A DNA stretch of 12,100 bases, taken from contig CAMDVP010000071.1 in assembly GCA_945877525.1 (NCBI GenBank), positions 1-12,100 of the forward strand. Reading direction: 5' to 3'. The notes beneath the pieces are model-generated. The model was not told the DNA's origin and made no database searches. It was given only the letters and a program-made list of their open reading frames with translations. Both the position numbers and the translations under genes were made by a program. The stretch comes from an uncultured Clostridia bacterium. Lineage in GTDB: Bacteria; Bacillota; Clostridia; Christensenellales; Aristaeellaceae. Shown piece after piece: positions 6,458 to 12,100 of the stretch. How positions within the stretch are numbered: position 1 is the first letter of the stretch; each line of letters begins with the position of its first letter.

Positions 6458-6463
6458 GGGAGG
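6458..6463 (+). promoter_or_regulatory. Shine-Dalgarno site for the flavoprotein gene
   Basis: GGGAGG ends 9 nt before ATG 6473. An ATG at 6468 is closer but reads ATG-ATA-TGA and stops at once; the in-frame ATG at 6398 lies within the preceding gene. The N-terminus from 6473 (M-N-A-L-V-L-N-G-S-P) matches the flavodoxin-fold start exactly. Confidence 0.7.
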
Positions 6464-6472
6464 CTGCATGAT

Positions 6473-7012
6473 ATGAATGCCCTTGTGCTTAACGGAAGCC
6501 CGGTACGCAGCGGCGCCACCGCCTGGATTGCGGAGGAAACGGCCCTTCATCTTCAGACCCGATACAGCGTGCGCAGCGCATGCATTGACGACTACCGCAT
6601 CGGCTTTTGCCGGGGCTGCCGGGCCTGTGAGCGCACCGCCCGCTGCGTGCAGCATGACGGCATGGACGAACTGATGGCGCAGCTGACATGGGCCGATGTG
6701 CTGGTGATTGTGTCGCCCTCCTATTGGGCGGATATTCCCGGCCAGCTCAAGGCCTTCATCGATCGATGCACCCCCTGGTGCGATACTCATCAGCCCCATG
6801 CCTCCCTGCCCGGGGGCAAGCGCGGCTATACCGTAGCGCTCCGGGCCGGAAGCGGCATGGGTGAATGCCGGCGGATCATCGAAACCATCGAGCACTTTTA
6901 CGGCCATATGCACATTGCATGCAGCGGCAGTCTGGGCCTTTGCGCCGTCGGCAGCCGGGATGCCGCCATGGTCCGCCGGGAGGAAATTGACCGCTTCTGC
7001 TCCGAGATTTGA
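6473..7012 (+). CDS. Flavodoxin-fold NAD(P)H-dependent oxidoreductase with Isf-like cysteine motif
   Basis: A 179-residue cytoplasmic protein of the FMN-reductase/flavodoxin-like superfamily. The first beta strand and phosphate-binding loop are V-L-N-G-S-P-V-R-S-G-A-T (5-16), a typical FMN site. The second FMN-contact region is I-V-S-P-S-Y-W-A-D-I-P-G-Q-L-K-A-F-I-D-R (79-98). Between them, C46-x2-C49-x2-C52-x5-C58 followed by D-G-M resembles the compact motif that holds a [4Fe-4S] cluster in iron-sulfur flavoproteins (Isf); whether a cluster is bound here is inference, as many relatives with similar motifs are annotated simply as NAD(P)H-dependent oxidoreductases. The electron donor and acceptor are unknown. 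Three further cysteines occur outside the motif and before the C-terminus (such as C101 in T-P-W-C). The gene follows the solute-binding protein by 22 nt and precedes prmA by 33 nt, without a visible promoter or terminator. Confidence 0.85.
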   Translation: MNALVLNGSPVRSGATAWIAEETALHLQTRYSVRSACIDDYRIGFCRGCRACERTARCVQHDGMDELMAQLTWADVLVIVSPSYWADIPGQLKAFIDRCTPWCDTHQPHASLPGGKRGYTVALRAGSGMGECRRIIETIEHFYGHMHIACSGSLGLCAVGSRDAAMVRREEIDRFCSEI

Positions 7013-7045
7013 CCCACCGCAATAACACGCAAAGGATGATTGACA

Positions 7046-7993
7046 ATGGATTGGATTGAACTGACGGTACACACCACCACCCAGGGCGCGGAGGTCGTTT
7101 CCGACGCGCTGATGCTCTCGGGTGCCACCGGCACCATGGTGGAGGATCGTGCGGACATTCCCGACCCCGATAAGCCCAACGGCTATTGGGAAATCATCGA
7201 CCCCAAGCTCATCGAAAGCCTGCCGGAGGATGTGCAGGTACACGCGTGGTTTGAGCCGGACGCCACCTTCCAGGAGCGCCTGCAGGCCCTGCGCAGCCAG
7301 CTGGACATGAACCGCCGCCTGGCCCCGGAGGTCGACCTGGGTACCCTTGCCATTGACACCGTGAACGTGAAGGACGAGGACTGGTCGGAGGTGTGGAAGC
7401 AGTTCTACAAGCCCTTCCGCGCAGGCCGTTCCCTGGTGGTCAAGCCCACCTGGGAGCCTTACGACGCAAAGCCCAGCGACCGGGTGATCGAGATTGATCC
7501 CGGCATGGCCTTTGGCAGCGGCACCCATGAAACCACGGGCATGTGCCTGGAGCTATTGGAGGAGGCTGTCCACGGCGGCGAACGGGTGATTGACGTGGGC
7601 ACAGGCAGCGGCATTCTGGCCATCGGCGCGGCACTGCTGGGCGCCAGAGACGTGCTGGCCATCGACATCGACCCCACCGCCGTGAAGGTGGCCCGGGAGA
7701 ATGTGGCCCACAATCATCTGGAGCAAACCATTACCACCCTGGAGGGCAATCTGCTGGAAAAGGTGGACGCCCAGTGCGAGGTGTGCGTGGCCAACATCAT
7801 CGCCGACGTAATCTGCATGTTTGCCGCCCCGTTGAACGACCACATTGTCCCCGGTGGGCTGTTCATCTGCTCCGGCATCATCAAGGAGCGGGAGCAGGAC
7901 GTGACCGGCGCGCTGCTGGCTGCCGGCTACGCCATCCTGGAAATCCGCCGCAAGGGCGAGTGGGTGGCCATGATCTCCCGGAGGCATGACTGA
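7046..7993 (+). CDS. prmA: Ribosomal protein L11 methyltransferase
   Basis: PrmA uses S-adenosylmethionine to methylate ribosomal protein L11. The 315-residue length is normal for the Bacillota form. An N-terminal substrate-recognition region starts M-D-W-I-E-L-T-V and contains G-A-T-G-T-M-V-E-D (26-34); D-E-D-W-S-E-V-W-K-Q-F-Y-K-P (110-123) leads into the catalytic half. The methyltransferase part shows E-I-D-P-G-M-A-F-G-S-G-T-H-E-T-T (149-164), SAM motif I V-I-D-V-G-T-G-S-G-I-L (181-191), the acidic D-I-D-P strand end (207-210), and V-A-N-I-I-A-D-V-I (248-256). ATG 7046 is preceded by AAAGGA at 7031-7036; an in-frame TTG at 7040 would add two residues and is less likely. Its stop shares one base with the next start, so prmA and rsmE are translationally coupled. 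Confidence 0.96.
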   Translation: MDWIELTVHTTTQGAEVVSDALMLSGATGTMVEDRADIPDPDKPNGYWEIIDPKLIESLPEDVQVHAWFEPDATFQERLQALRSQLDMNRRLAPEVDLGTLAIDTVNVKDEDWSEVWKQFYKPFRAGRSLVVKPTWEPYDAKPSDRVIEIDPGMAFGSGTHETTGMCLELLEEAVHGGERVIDVGTGSGILAIGAALLGARDVLAIDIDPTAVKVARENVAHNHLEQTITTLEGNLLEKVDAQCEVCVANIIADVICMFAAPLNDHIVPGGLFICSGIIKEREQDVTGALLAAGYAILEIRRKGEWVAMISRRHD

Positions 7994-8724
7994 TGCACCG
8001 TTTTTATGCTGATGAATCTGGCACGCAGGACGGGCTTGTTCGCCTGGGCGAGGAGGACGCGCATCACGCCGCCCGCGTTTTGCGTATGAAGCCCGGCGAC
8101 GCTGCCGAGGTATTCATGCATGGCAAGCGCTTCTCCGCTGAGATTGCCTCCATGGAGGGGGACGTAACGCTGCGGCTTTTGGGCGAGCTGCCCTCCACCG
8201 AAGCCGGGCTTCGCGTTACACTGTACCAGGGCCTGCCCAAGGCGGAAAAAATGGAGCTGATTGTGCAGAAGGCCGTCGAGCTGGGCGCCGCCGCAGTGGT
8301 GCCGGTGAGCATGAGCCGCTGCGTGGTGCAGCTGAATCAAAAGGACGGCGCAAAAAAGCAGGAGCGCTGGCAGCGCATCGCCCGGGAAGCCTGCAAGCAG
8401 TCCGGCCGCTGCCTGCAAATGCAGGTGGAAGCGCCCATTGCCTTCAAGGAGCTGGTGCGCCGCCTGTCCGGACACAGCGCCGCCGTCGTTCCCTGGGAGG
8501 ACGCGCGGGGGTATTCCCTCCCCCGGCTGCGGGAGGAGCTGCCCAATTTGCGGGAGCTGGCCGTGGTCATCGGCCCCGAGGGGGGCATGTCGGAGGATGA
8601 GGTTGCGCAGATGCGCTCCGCCGGCTGCCGCCCCGTGACCCTGGGGCCGCGCATTCTCCGCACGGAAACCGCCGGGCTGGCCACCCTGAGCGCGCTTTTC
8701 TGCCTTTACGGGGACATGGGCTGA
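7993..8724 (+). CDS. rsmE: 16S rRNA (uracil-1498-N3)-methyltransferase
   Basis: RsmE methylates N3 of U1498 in the 30S decoding region. The 243-residue protein has an N-terminal PUA-like RNA-binding part with the E-D-A-H-H-A-A-R-V-L-R-M-K-P-G-D signature (21-36) and a C-terminal SPOUT (trefoil-knot) methyltransferase. Motifs: Q-G-L-P-K-A-E-K-M-E-L-I-V-Q-K-A-V-E-L-G (79-98), E-A-C-K-Q-S-G-R (132-139), I-G-P-E-G-G-M-S-E-D-E-V (193-204) and L-G-P-R-I-L-R-T-E-T-A (217-227), the knot that binds SAM. The start overlaps the prmA stop in TGATG, with CGGAGG (7979-7984) 8 nt before it. prmA-rsmE order is typical of Clostridia. All key residues appear intact. Confidence 0.96.
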   Translation: MHRFYADESGTQDGLVRLGEEDAHHAARVLRMKPGDAAEVFMHGKRFSAEIASMEGDVTLRLLGELPSTEAGLRVTLYQGLPKAEKMELIVQKAVELGAAAVVPVSMSRCVVQLNQKDGAKKQERWQRIAREACKQSGRCLQMQVEAPIAFKELVRRLSGHSAAVVPWEDARGYSLPRLREELPNLRELAVVIGPEGGMSEDEVAQMRSAGCRPVTLGPRILRTETAGLATLSALFCLYGDMG

Positions 8725-8730
8725 CAATGA

Positions 8731-8738
8731 GGATGGAG
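8731..8738 (+). promoter_or_regulatory. Shine-Dalgarno site for the TTG start of mtaB
   Basis: GGATGGAG ends 10 nt before TTG 8749. An in-frame stop (TGA 8728-8730) lies only 21 nt upstream, and no in-frame ATG or GTG stands between, so TTG is the only credible start that keeps the conserved T-L-G-C-K-V-N-Q-Y motif at its usual distance from the N-terminus. Confidence 0.75.
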
Positions 8739-8748
8739 TGAAATAGCC

Positions 8749-10053
8749 TTGAATACCGTTGCCTTTCACACCCTGGGCTGCAAGGTAAACCAGTACGACA
8801 CCCAGGCCATGCTGGAATTGTTCCGCGCCGCAGGCTACGCCGTGGTTCCCTTTTCGGAGAACGCCGACGTATATGTGGTCAACACCTGCACAGTCACCGG
8901 TACCGGGGACAAGAAATCCATGCAGCTGACCCGCCGACTGCGCCGCGAGCACCCGGAAAGCGAGATTGTCCTGTGCGGCTGCCTGGCACAGCGCAAGGGC
9001 GAGGCGCTGCTGGACACCGGCGCACGGCTGATCCTGGGCACCCAGCGCCGCAGCGAGGTGGTGACGCTGCTGGAAAAGGCCGTGCGCGATGGGGGGCAGA
9101 TCTGCGCCGTGGACGCCCTGACCACGCAGACCCCCTTTGAGAGCCTGACCATCACCGACCAGGAGGATCACACCCGGGCCATTCTCAAAATCCAGGAGGG
9201 CTGCAACAACCACTGCACCTACTGCATCATTCCCAGCGTCCGCGGCCCCATCCGCTCCCGTCCCCTGGAAGAGGTGGCCGCCGAGGCCCGCCGACTGGCG
9301 GAGGCCGGCTTTCGGGAGCTGGTGCTGACGGGCATCCATCTGTCCAGCTACGGCCGCGATCTGGAAGGCGGCGTAACGCTCCTTGACGCCATCCAGGCCG
9401 TGCAGGACACCGCCGGCGTTCTGCGCATCCGTCTGGGCAGCCTGGAGCCCACCATCGCCACGGAGGAATTCGCCGCCCGACTGGCCGCCATGGACAAGGT
9501 ATGCCCCCAGTTTCACCTGGCGCTGCAGTCCGGCAGCGACACAGTGCTGGCCCGCATGGCCCGCCGCTACAATACCCGCATGTACCGCGACGCTGTGGAG
9601 AACCTCCGCCGGGCCTTCCCCCATGCAGCCTTCACCACCGATGTGCTCACCGGCTTCCCCGGCGAAACGGAGGAGGAATACCGGCAGACCCGCGACATGA
9701 TCCGCTTTGTGGGCTACGCGAAGATCCACGTATTCCCCTACTCCCAGCGGGAGGGCACCCCCGCCGCCACCATGCCCGGACAGCTGTCCACGGCAGAGAA
9801 GGAGCGCCGTGCCCGGGAGCTGATTGCTCTTGGTGACGAAACCGCCCGCGCCTACCGGGAGAGCTGGCTGGGGCAAACTGTCCCGGTGCTCCTGGAGGAG
9901 CAGGACACGCAGGGACGCTGGCTGGGCTACACCCCTGAGTACATCCAGGTGAACGTACCCGACAGCCCTGCCTGCCATCAGGGCGCGCTGGTGCGGGTAA
10001 CCCTTACTTCCCTGACAGAGGACGGCATGGCAGGCTGCATGCTCTCCCACTGA
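8749..10053 (+). CDS. mtaB: tRNA (N6-L-threonylcarbamoyladenosine(37)-C2)-methylthiotransferase
   Basis: MtaB is a radical-SAM enzyme that adds a methylthio group to t6A37, giving ms2t6A in ANN-decoding tRNAs. The 434-residue product has the standard order: an N-terminal methylthiotransferase domain with cysteines C11 (T-L-G-C-K-V-N-Q-Y), C47 (V-V-N-T-C-T-V-T) and C78 (G-C-L-A-Q) for the auxiliary [4Fe-4S] cluster; the radical-SAM motif C152-x3-C156-x2-C159 in Q-E-G-C-N-N-H-C-T-Y-C; the following P-S-V-R-G-P-I-R-S-R-P segment; and a C-terminal TRAM region (about 363-430) for tRNA binding. The T-L-G-C-K-V-N-Q start and the I-I-P-x-x-R-G-P-x-R-S-R-P wording point to MtaB rather than MiaB or RimO. 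It begins with TTG, 24 nt after rsmE. A second cysteine, C76, sits next to C78. Confidence 0.95.
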   Translation: MNTVAFHTLGCKVNQYDTQAMLELFRAAGYAVVPFSENADVYVVNTCTVTGTGDKKSMQLTRRLRREHPESEIVLCGCLAQRKGEALLDTGARLILGTQRRSEVVTLLEKAVRDGGQICAVDALTTQTPFESLTITDQEDHTRAILKIQEGCNNHCTYCIIPSVRGPIRSRPLEEVAAEARRLAEAGFRELVLTGIHLSSYGRDLEGGVTLLDAIQAVQDTAGVLRIRLGSLEPTIATEEFAARLAAMDKVCPQFHLALQSGSDTVLARMARRYNTRMYRDAVENLRRAFPHAAFTTDVLTGFPGETEEEYRQTRDMIRFVGYAKIHVFPYSQREGTPAATMPGQLSTAEKERRARELIALGDETARAYRESWLGQTVPVLLEEQDTQGRWLGYTPEYIQVNVPDSPACHQGALVRVTLTSLTEDGMAGCMLSH

Positions 10054-10071
10054 CCTGTGATCCCCCATTTC

Positions 10072-10080
10072 TGTTATAAT
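10072..10080 (+). promoter_or_regulatory. Perfect extended -10 element before the HIT gene
   Basis: TGTTATAAT is TG-N-TATAAT, an exact extended -10 box. The nearest -35-like hexamer (CTGACC, 10050-10055, 4 of 6) is 19 nt away, so recognition would rest on the extended element. Expected transcript start is about 10086-10088, very close to or inside the AAAGGA site (10082-10087). Confidence 0.5.
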
Positions 10081-10097
10081 GAAAGGACGCGATTTCC

Positions 10098-10442
10098 ATG
10101 ACCGATTGCCTGTTTTGCAAGATCATCTCCGGCGACATTCCCTCCACGAAGGTGTATGAGGACGAATACGTCTACGCCTTCCGCGACATCAACCCCCAGG
10201 CGCCCACCCATGTGCTGGTCATTCCCAAAAAGCATGTGAGCGGCATGTCCGCTGTGGATGAAATGGACGACGCTTCCCTGGCCGCATGTCTGCGCGCCTG
10301 CCGCCTGGTGGCCGCGCAGGAGGGCCTGAACGATGGCGGCTACCGCGTGGTGAGCAACTGCGGCGACCATGCATGCCAGAGTGTGCATCACCTGCACTTC
10401 CATGTGCTGGGCGGGCGGCAGATGGCCGACACCATGGCCTGA
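10098..10442 (+). CDS. HIT-family nucleotide hydrolase/transferase (HinT-like)
   Basis: A 114-residue histidine-triad protein of the HinT branch; these hydrolyse nucleoside phosphoramidates and related nucleotides in the cytoplasm, with poorly defined physiological roles. The N-terminus D-C-L-F-C-K-I-I-S-G-D-I-P-S (3-16) and A-P-T-H-V-L-V-I-P-K-K-H (35-46) are classic HinT wording. The catalytic triad motif H98-L-H100-F-H102-V-L-G-G-R is complete; the middle position upstream reads S-V-H-H. C4-x2-C7 with H46 and one further histidine could bind zinc as in some HIT proteins (inference). Where most relatives have G-x-x-A-x-Q-S-V, this one has G-D-H-A-C-Q-S-V. AAAGGA at 10082-10087 precedes the ATG by 10 nt. 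It closes the prmA-rsmE-mtaB-HIT block. Confidence 0.95.
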   Translation: MTDCLFCKIISGDIPSTKVYEDEYVYAFRDINPQAPTHVLVIPKKHVSGMSAVDEMDDASLAACLRACRLVAAQEGLNDGGYRVVSNCGDHACQSVHHLHFHVLGGRQMADTMA

Positions 10443-10482
10443 AGGAAGGCATCTCCGCCCGGAAAAAAGTCCTTCCCTTCCA

Positions 10483-10511
10483 TTGCGATTCATCCTGGAA
10501 TGTGCTATGAT
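10483..10511 (+). promoter_or_regulatory. Sigma-A-type promoter for the exported lipocalin-like gene
   Basis: TTGCGA (10483-10488, 4 of 6) and TATGAT (10506-10511, 5 of 6) are separated by exactly 17 nt. A TG one base upstream of the -10 (10503-10504) gives an extended -10 as well. Transcription would start near 10518, leaving a leader of about 47 nt with AAGGAGG at 10550-10556. Best promoter candidate in the window. Confidence 0.7.
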
Positions 10512-10564
10512 ATAGGTGGTTGAATATACCAATCGACGTATGAGGAAACAAGGAGGACTCCACC

Positions 10565-11260
10565 ATGAAAAAACTGCTTGCAACCCTGATCGCCCTGATG
10601 ATGCTTGTGTCCGCGGCAGTCTGCGGCGCAGCGGCCGAAACCGCCGATATAGCCGGCGAGTGGTATGGTACCGTATTCGGCCTGTCCATGACCATGACGC
10701 TGAAGGAGGACGGCACCTATACCATGAGCATGGCCGACGAGGAAGCCGAGCCCGGCACCTGGTCCTTTGACGGCACGACCCTGACCCTGGACGAGGGCAG
10801 CGAGGGCGAAACTGCCTTTGCCTACGATGGTGAAAGCCTGAGCGCCAACATGGAAGGTATGGACTTTGTGTTCACCCGCGAGCCCATCGCGACCTACGAG
10901 CCCGCCCCCGCTCGCGCCGACGCAGCGCTGGAGGAGTTCTCCGGCAGCTGGGACGCCACCACCATCGGCATGATGGACATGTACTTCTCGCCTGACATGA
11001 TCGACGCCGCCATTTCCCTTTCCATTGACGGCACCACGGTGGTGATGACCATTCTCCAGGCGGACAGTGAGCCCGAGGCAGTCACGGTGGAAGCCGCCTT
11101 TGCCGACGGTGTGCTGACCATGGCCGACCCCTCCTCCACGGAAGACAGCAGCGTCCAGTGGATCCTTTCCCTGCTGGAAGACGGCACCATGAGCATGTTC
11201 ACTCAGATGGAGGGCATTGAAATGACCTACTACCTGAGCCCCGCCGAATCGGCCCAGTAA
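10565..11260 (+). CDS. Exported protein with two lipocalin-like beta repeats
   Basis: A 231-residue exported protein. Residues 1-24 are a signal peptide (MKKLL, hydrophobic core, G-A-A-A|E). The mature part is acidic, cysteine-free and beta-rich, in two similar halves. Half one (about 29-105) starts I-A-G-E-W-Y-G-T and contains the T-L-K-E-D-G-T-Y-T-M hairpin and a G-T-W-S-F-D-G-T-T-L-T-L pair of strands, typical wording of small secreted lipocalin-like domains. Half two (about 125-226) starts F-S-G-S-W-D-A-T and ends L-L-E-D-G-T-M-S-M-F followed by an M-E-G-I/M pattern shared with half one (M-E-G-M-D at 96-100). A Pro/Ala linker lies between. Ligand and function are unknown. It has its own promoter and terminator, so it can be expressed alone. 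AAGGAGG 8 nt before ATG 10565 supports the start. Confidence 0.8.
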   Translation: MKKLLATLIALMMLVSAAVCGAAAETADIAGEWYGTVFGLSMTMTLKEDGTYTMSMADEEAEPGTWSFDGTTLTLDEGSEGETAFAYDGESLSANMEGMDFVFTREPIATYEPAPARADAALEEFSGSWDATTIGMMDMYFSPDMIDAAISLSIDGTTVVMTILQADSEPEAVTVEAAFADGVLTMADPSSTEDSSVQWILSLLEDGTMSMFTQMEGIEMTYYLSPAESAQ

Positions 11261-11265
11261 GCTGC

Positions 11266-11300
11266 AAGCGGCATTCCGGCCTTTCGGAATGCCGCTTTTT
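11266..11300 (+). terminator. Intrinsic (Rho-independent) terminator
   Basis: A perfect 13-bp stem (11266-11278 with 11285-11297: an 11-bp core GCGGCATTCCG/CGGAATGCCGC extended by two A-T pairs), loop GCCTTT, then a T-run at 11296-11300. It begins 6 nt after the stop codon of the lipocalin-like gene. Confidence 0.93.
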
Positions 11301-11323
11301 GTCCTATGAAAGGAGAGCGTCCG

Positions 11324-11872
11324 ATGAAGAAGGCTTTGTGCGCGCTGCTGACGCTGTGCATGATGCTTACCACCACATGTTCTCTGGCGGAAAGCGTGGA
11401 AGCTCAGCTGGTGCAAATCATCCAAAACGCCCTGGAAGGCGAGGAGCTGACCTACGAATATAACGAGGAAAATATATATTTTACCCTGTCCTTCCCGCTG
11501 AACAGCACCCTGGACGTCGTGGACATCGCCATCTTTCCATATGACGACATGGTCTCTGTGGTGGTGACCAGCCCTCTGTCGGTGGCGGAAGAGTGCTTCG
11601 AGCCCGCCGCCGTCTTTACCACCCTTGCCAACAACCAGATGTACTACTGCCAGTTCCGGGTGGATCGGGAATACGGTCTGGTGCAGTGCCGCTCCTGCAA
11701 CGTGGTGGAGCGCGTGCTTCCCGCTGAGGAGGAAATCGTCACCCTGCTGTACATGCCGATCATCGCCATGGATGATTATGGCGACGGCATCGCCGCCGTC
11801 TGTCAGGACGGGGCCGACCCCTACGAAGCCTTCAATGCCTGCCAGGCCGTCATCGACAGCCAGGGCGAATAA
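11324..11872 (+). CDS. Exported YbjN-like protein
   Basis: A 182-residue protein with a signal peptide (1-22, cleavage near S-L-A|E). The mature part looks like the YbjN/type III-chaperone-like fold: an early helix (A-Q-L-V-Q-I-I-Q-N-A-L, 27-37), paired strands around I-Y-F-T-L-S-F and D-M-V-S-V-V-V, a helix with V-F-T-T-L-A-N-N-Q-M-Y-Y (98-108), the F-R-V-D-R-E-Y-G-L-V-Q-C hairpin, then a long helix E-E-E-I-V-T-L-L-Y-M-P. This is pattern recognition without a search; the family match is moderate. Unusual for YbjN proteins, it is exported and its mature part has six cysteines (91, 109, 122, 125, 160, 173), including C122-R-S-C125. AAAGGAG (11309-11315) sets the start at 11324, not the in-frame ATG at 11306. 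It lies 24 nt after the terminator T-run and no separate promoter is visible. Confidence 0.7.
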   Translation: MKKALCALLTLCMMLTTTCSLAESVEAQLVQIIQNALEGEELTYEYNEENIYFTLSFPLNSTLDVVDIAIFPYDDMVSVVVTSPLSVAEECFEPAAVFTTLANNQMYYCQFRVDREYGLVQCRSCNVVERVLPAEEEIVTLLYMPIIAMDDYGDGIAAVCQDGADPYEAFNACQAVIDSQGE

Positions 11873-11887
11873 CGGAAAGGATGATGC

Positions 11888-12100
11888 ATGTTGAAAAAGA
11901 ACCTTGCGCTGGCCCTCCTGTGCCTGCTTGTGACGCTATGCCTGCCCGCGCTTTCTGAGGAGCCGCTGTGGACATACGATCAGGGCAATATGTATCTCAA
12001 GCCAAGCGGCACCTTGAGCGGCGATGTAACAATTCCCGCCGAGGTGGATGGTTATGAGGTCAACGCCCTCGAGTTAAACGCCTCTGGCGGGCAGGGCGGG
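11888..12100 (+). CDS. Exported BspA-like leucine-rich-repeat protein, N-terminal part
   Basis: The frame is open from ATG 11888 to the window edge: 71 residues, 3' end missing. A signal peptide of about 22 residues (M-L-K-K-N then a Leu-rich core, P-A-L-S|E) is followed by W-T-Y-D-Q-G-N-M-Y-L-K-P-S-G-T-L-S-G-D-V-T-I-P-A-E-V-D-G-Y-E-V-N-A-L. The order 'strand, G-D-V-x-I-P-x-x-V-D-G-Y-x-V' is the entry sequence of BspA-type (LRR_5) repeats in many gut Bacillota, with one more expected repeat start just at the edge. Such proteins are extracellular and often surface-bound. AAAGGA (11876-11881) precedes the ATG by 6 nt; the gene starts 15 nt after the YbjN-like gene and probably shares its transcript. 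Total length and anchor cannot be seen. Confidence 0.6.
   Translation, partial: MLKKNLALALLCLLVTLCLPALSEEPLWTYDQGNMYLKPSGTLSGDVTIPAEVDGYEVNALELNASGGQGG

Noticed and set aside
5200..6519. A 439-codon open frame on the minus strand opposite the solute-binding protein
   Set aside because: Antisense shadow with Gly/Val/His-rich composition and no motif; the plus-strand gene is well supported.
7927..10068. A 713-codon open frame on the minus strand opposite rsmE and mtaB
   Set aside because: It is the mirror of two strongly recognised plus-strand genes in high-G+C DNA; its translation is rich in Gly, His and Gln with no domain, and it has no plausible ribosome site.
10444..10476. Inverted repeat GGAAGG/CCTTCC after the HIT gene
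   Set aside because: A 6-bp stem with a 21-nt loop and no T-run afterwards; too weak to call a terminator.
11471..11481. TATATATTTT-like stretch inside the YbjN-like gene as an internal promoter
   Set aside because: No -35 partner is evident, and it is readily explained by Asn/Ile/Tyr/Phe codons.

Overview
The window reads as one continuous plus-strand stretch of a high-G+C Bacillota genome, most likely an uncultured gut- or rumen-type Clostridia (an Oscillospirales/Christensenellales-like organism is my guess). Reasons: strong AAAGGAGG-type Shine-Dalgarno sites before nearly every start, Gram-positive gene neighbourhoods (xpaC-telA; coaE next to a lytic transglycosylase; prmA-rsmE-mtaB-HIT), and many short signal-peptide proteins. 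All fourteen genes lie on the plus strand and are tightly packed. I see no tRNA, rRNA, insertion sequence, phage gene or CRISPR array, and no gene-free stretch longer than about 125 bases.

Region 1 (1-3385) is an envelope/stress-type cassette: the C-terminal end of an XpaC-like protein, a TelA-family toxic-anion-resistance protein, an unrecognised lipoprotein, a divergent LemA-like membrane protein and a TPM-domain protein with a C-terminal membrane anchor and a basic, cysteine-rich tail. Gaps are 14-39 nt, so they are probably co-transcribed. XpaC-TelA and LemA-TPM are each known pairings; finding both together around an unknown lipoprotein is the most interesting feature of the window.

Region 2 (3478-7012) holds coaE (last step of coenzyme A synthesis), a membrane-anchored SLT-type lytic transglycosylase, an extracellular family-5 solute-binding protein whose signal peptide is encoded in another frame within the last 86 nt of the transglycosylase gene, and a small flavodoxin-fold protein with a compact four-cysteine motif like that of iron-sulfur flavoproteins.

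Region 3 (7046-10442) is a conserved translation-related block: prmA (ribosomal protein L11 methylation), rsmE (16S rRNA m3U1498), mtaB (tRNA ms2t6A37 methylthiolation, TTG start) and a HIT-family nucleotide hydrolase. Their spacing suggests co-transcription, with a possible extra promoter before the HIT gene.

Region 4 (10443-12100) opens with the best promoter in the window (TTGCGA, 17 nt, TATGAT) and contains three exported proteins: a two-repeat lipocalin-like protein, closed by a textbook intrinsic terminator; a cysteine-containing YbjN-like protein; and the beginning of a BspA-like leucine-rich-repeat protein cut off by the window edge. Most of the window is ordinary chromosomal core; the novelty candidates are the region 1 cassette, the 86-nt overlap and the exported set in region 4.
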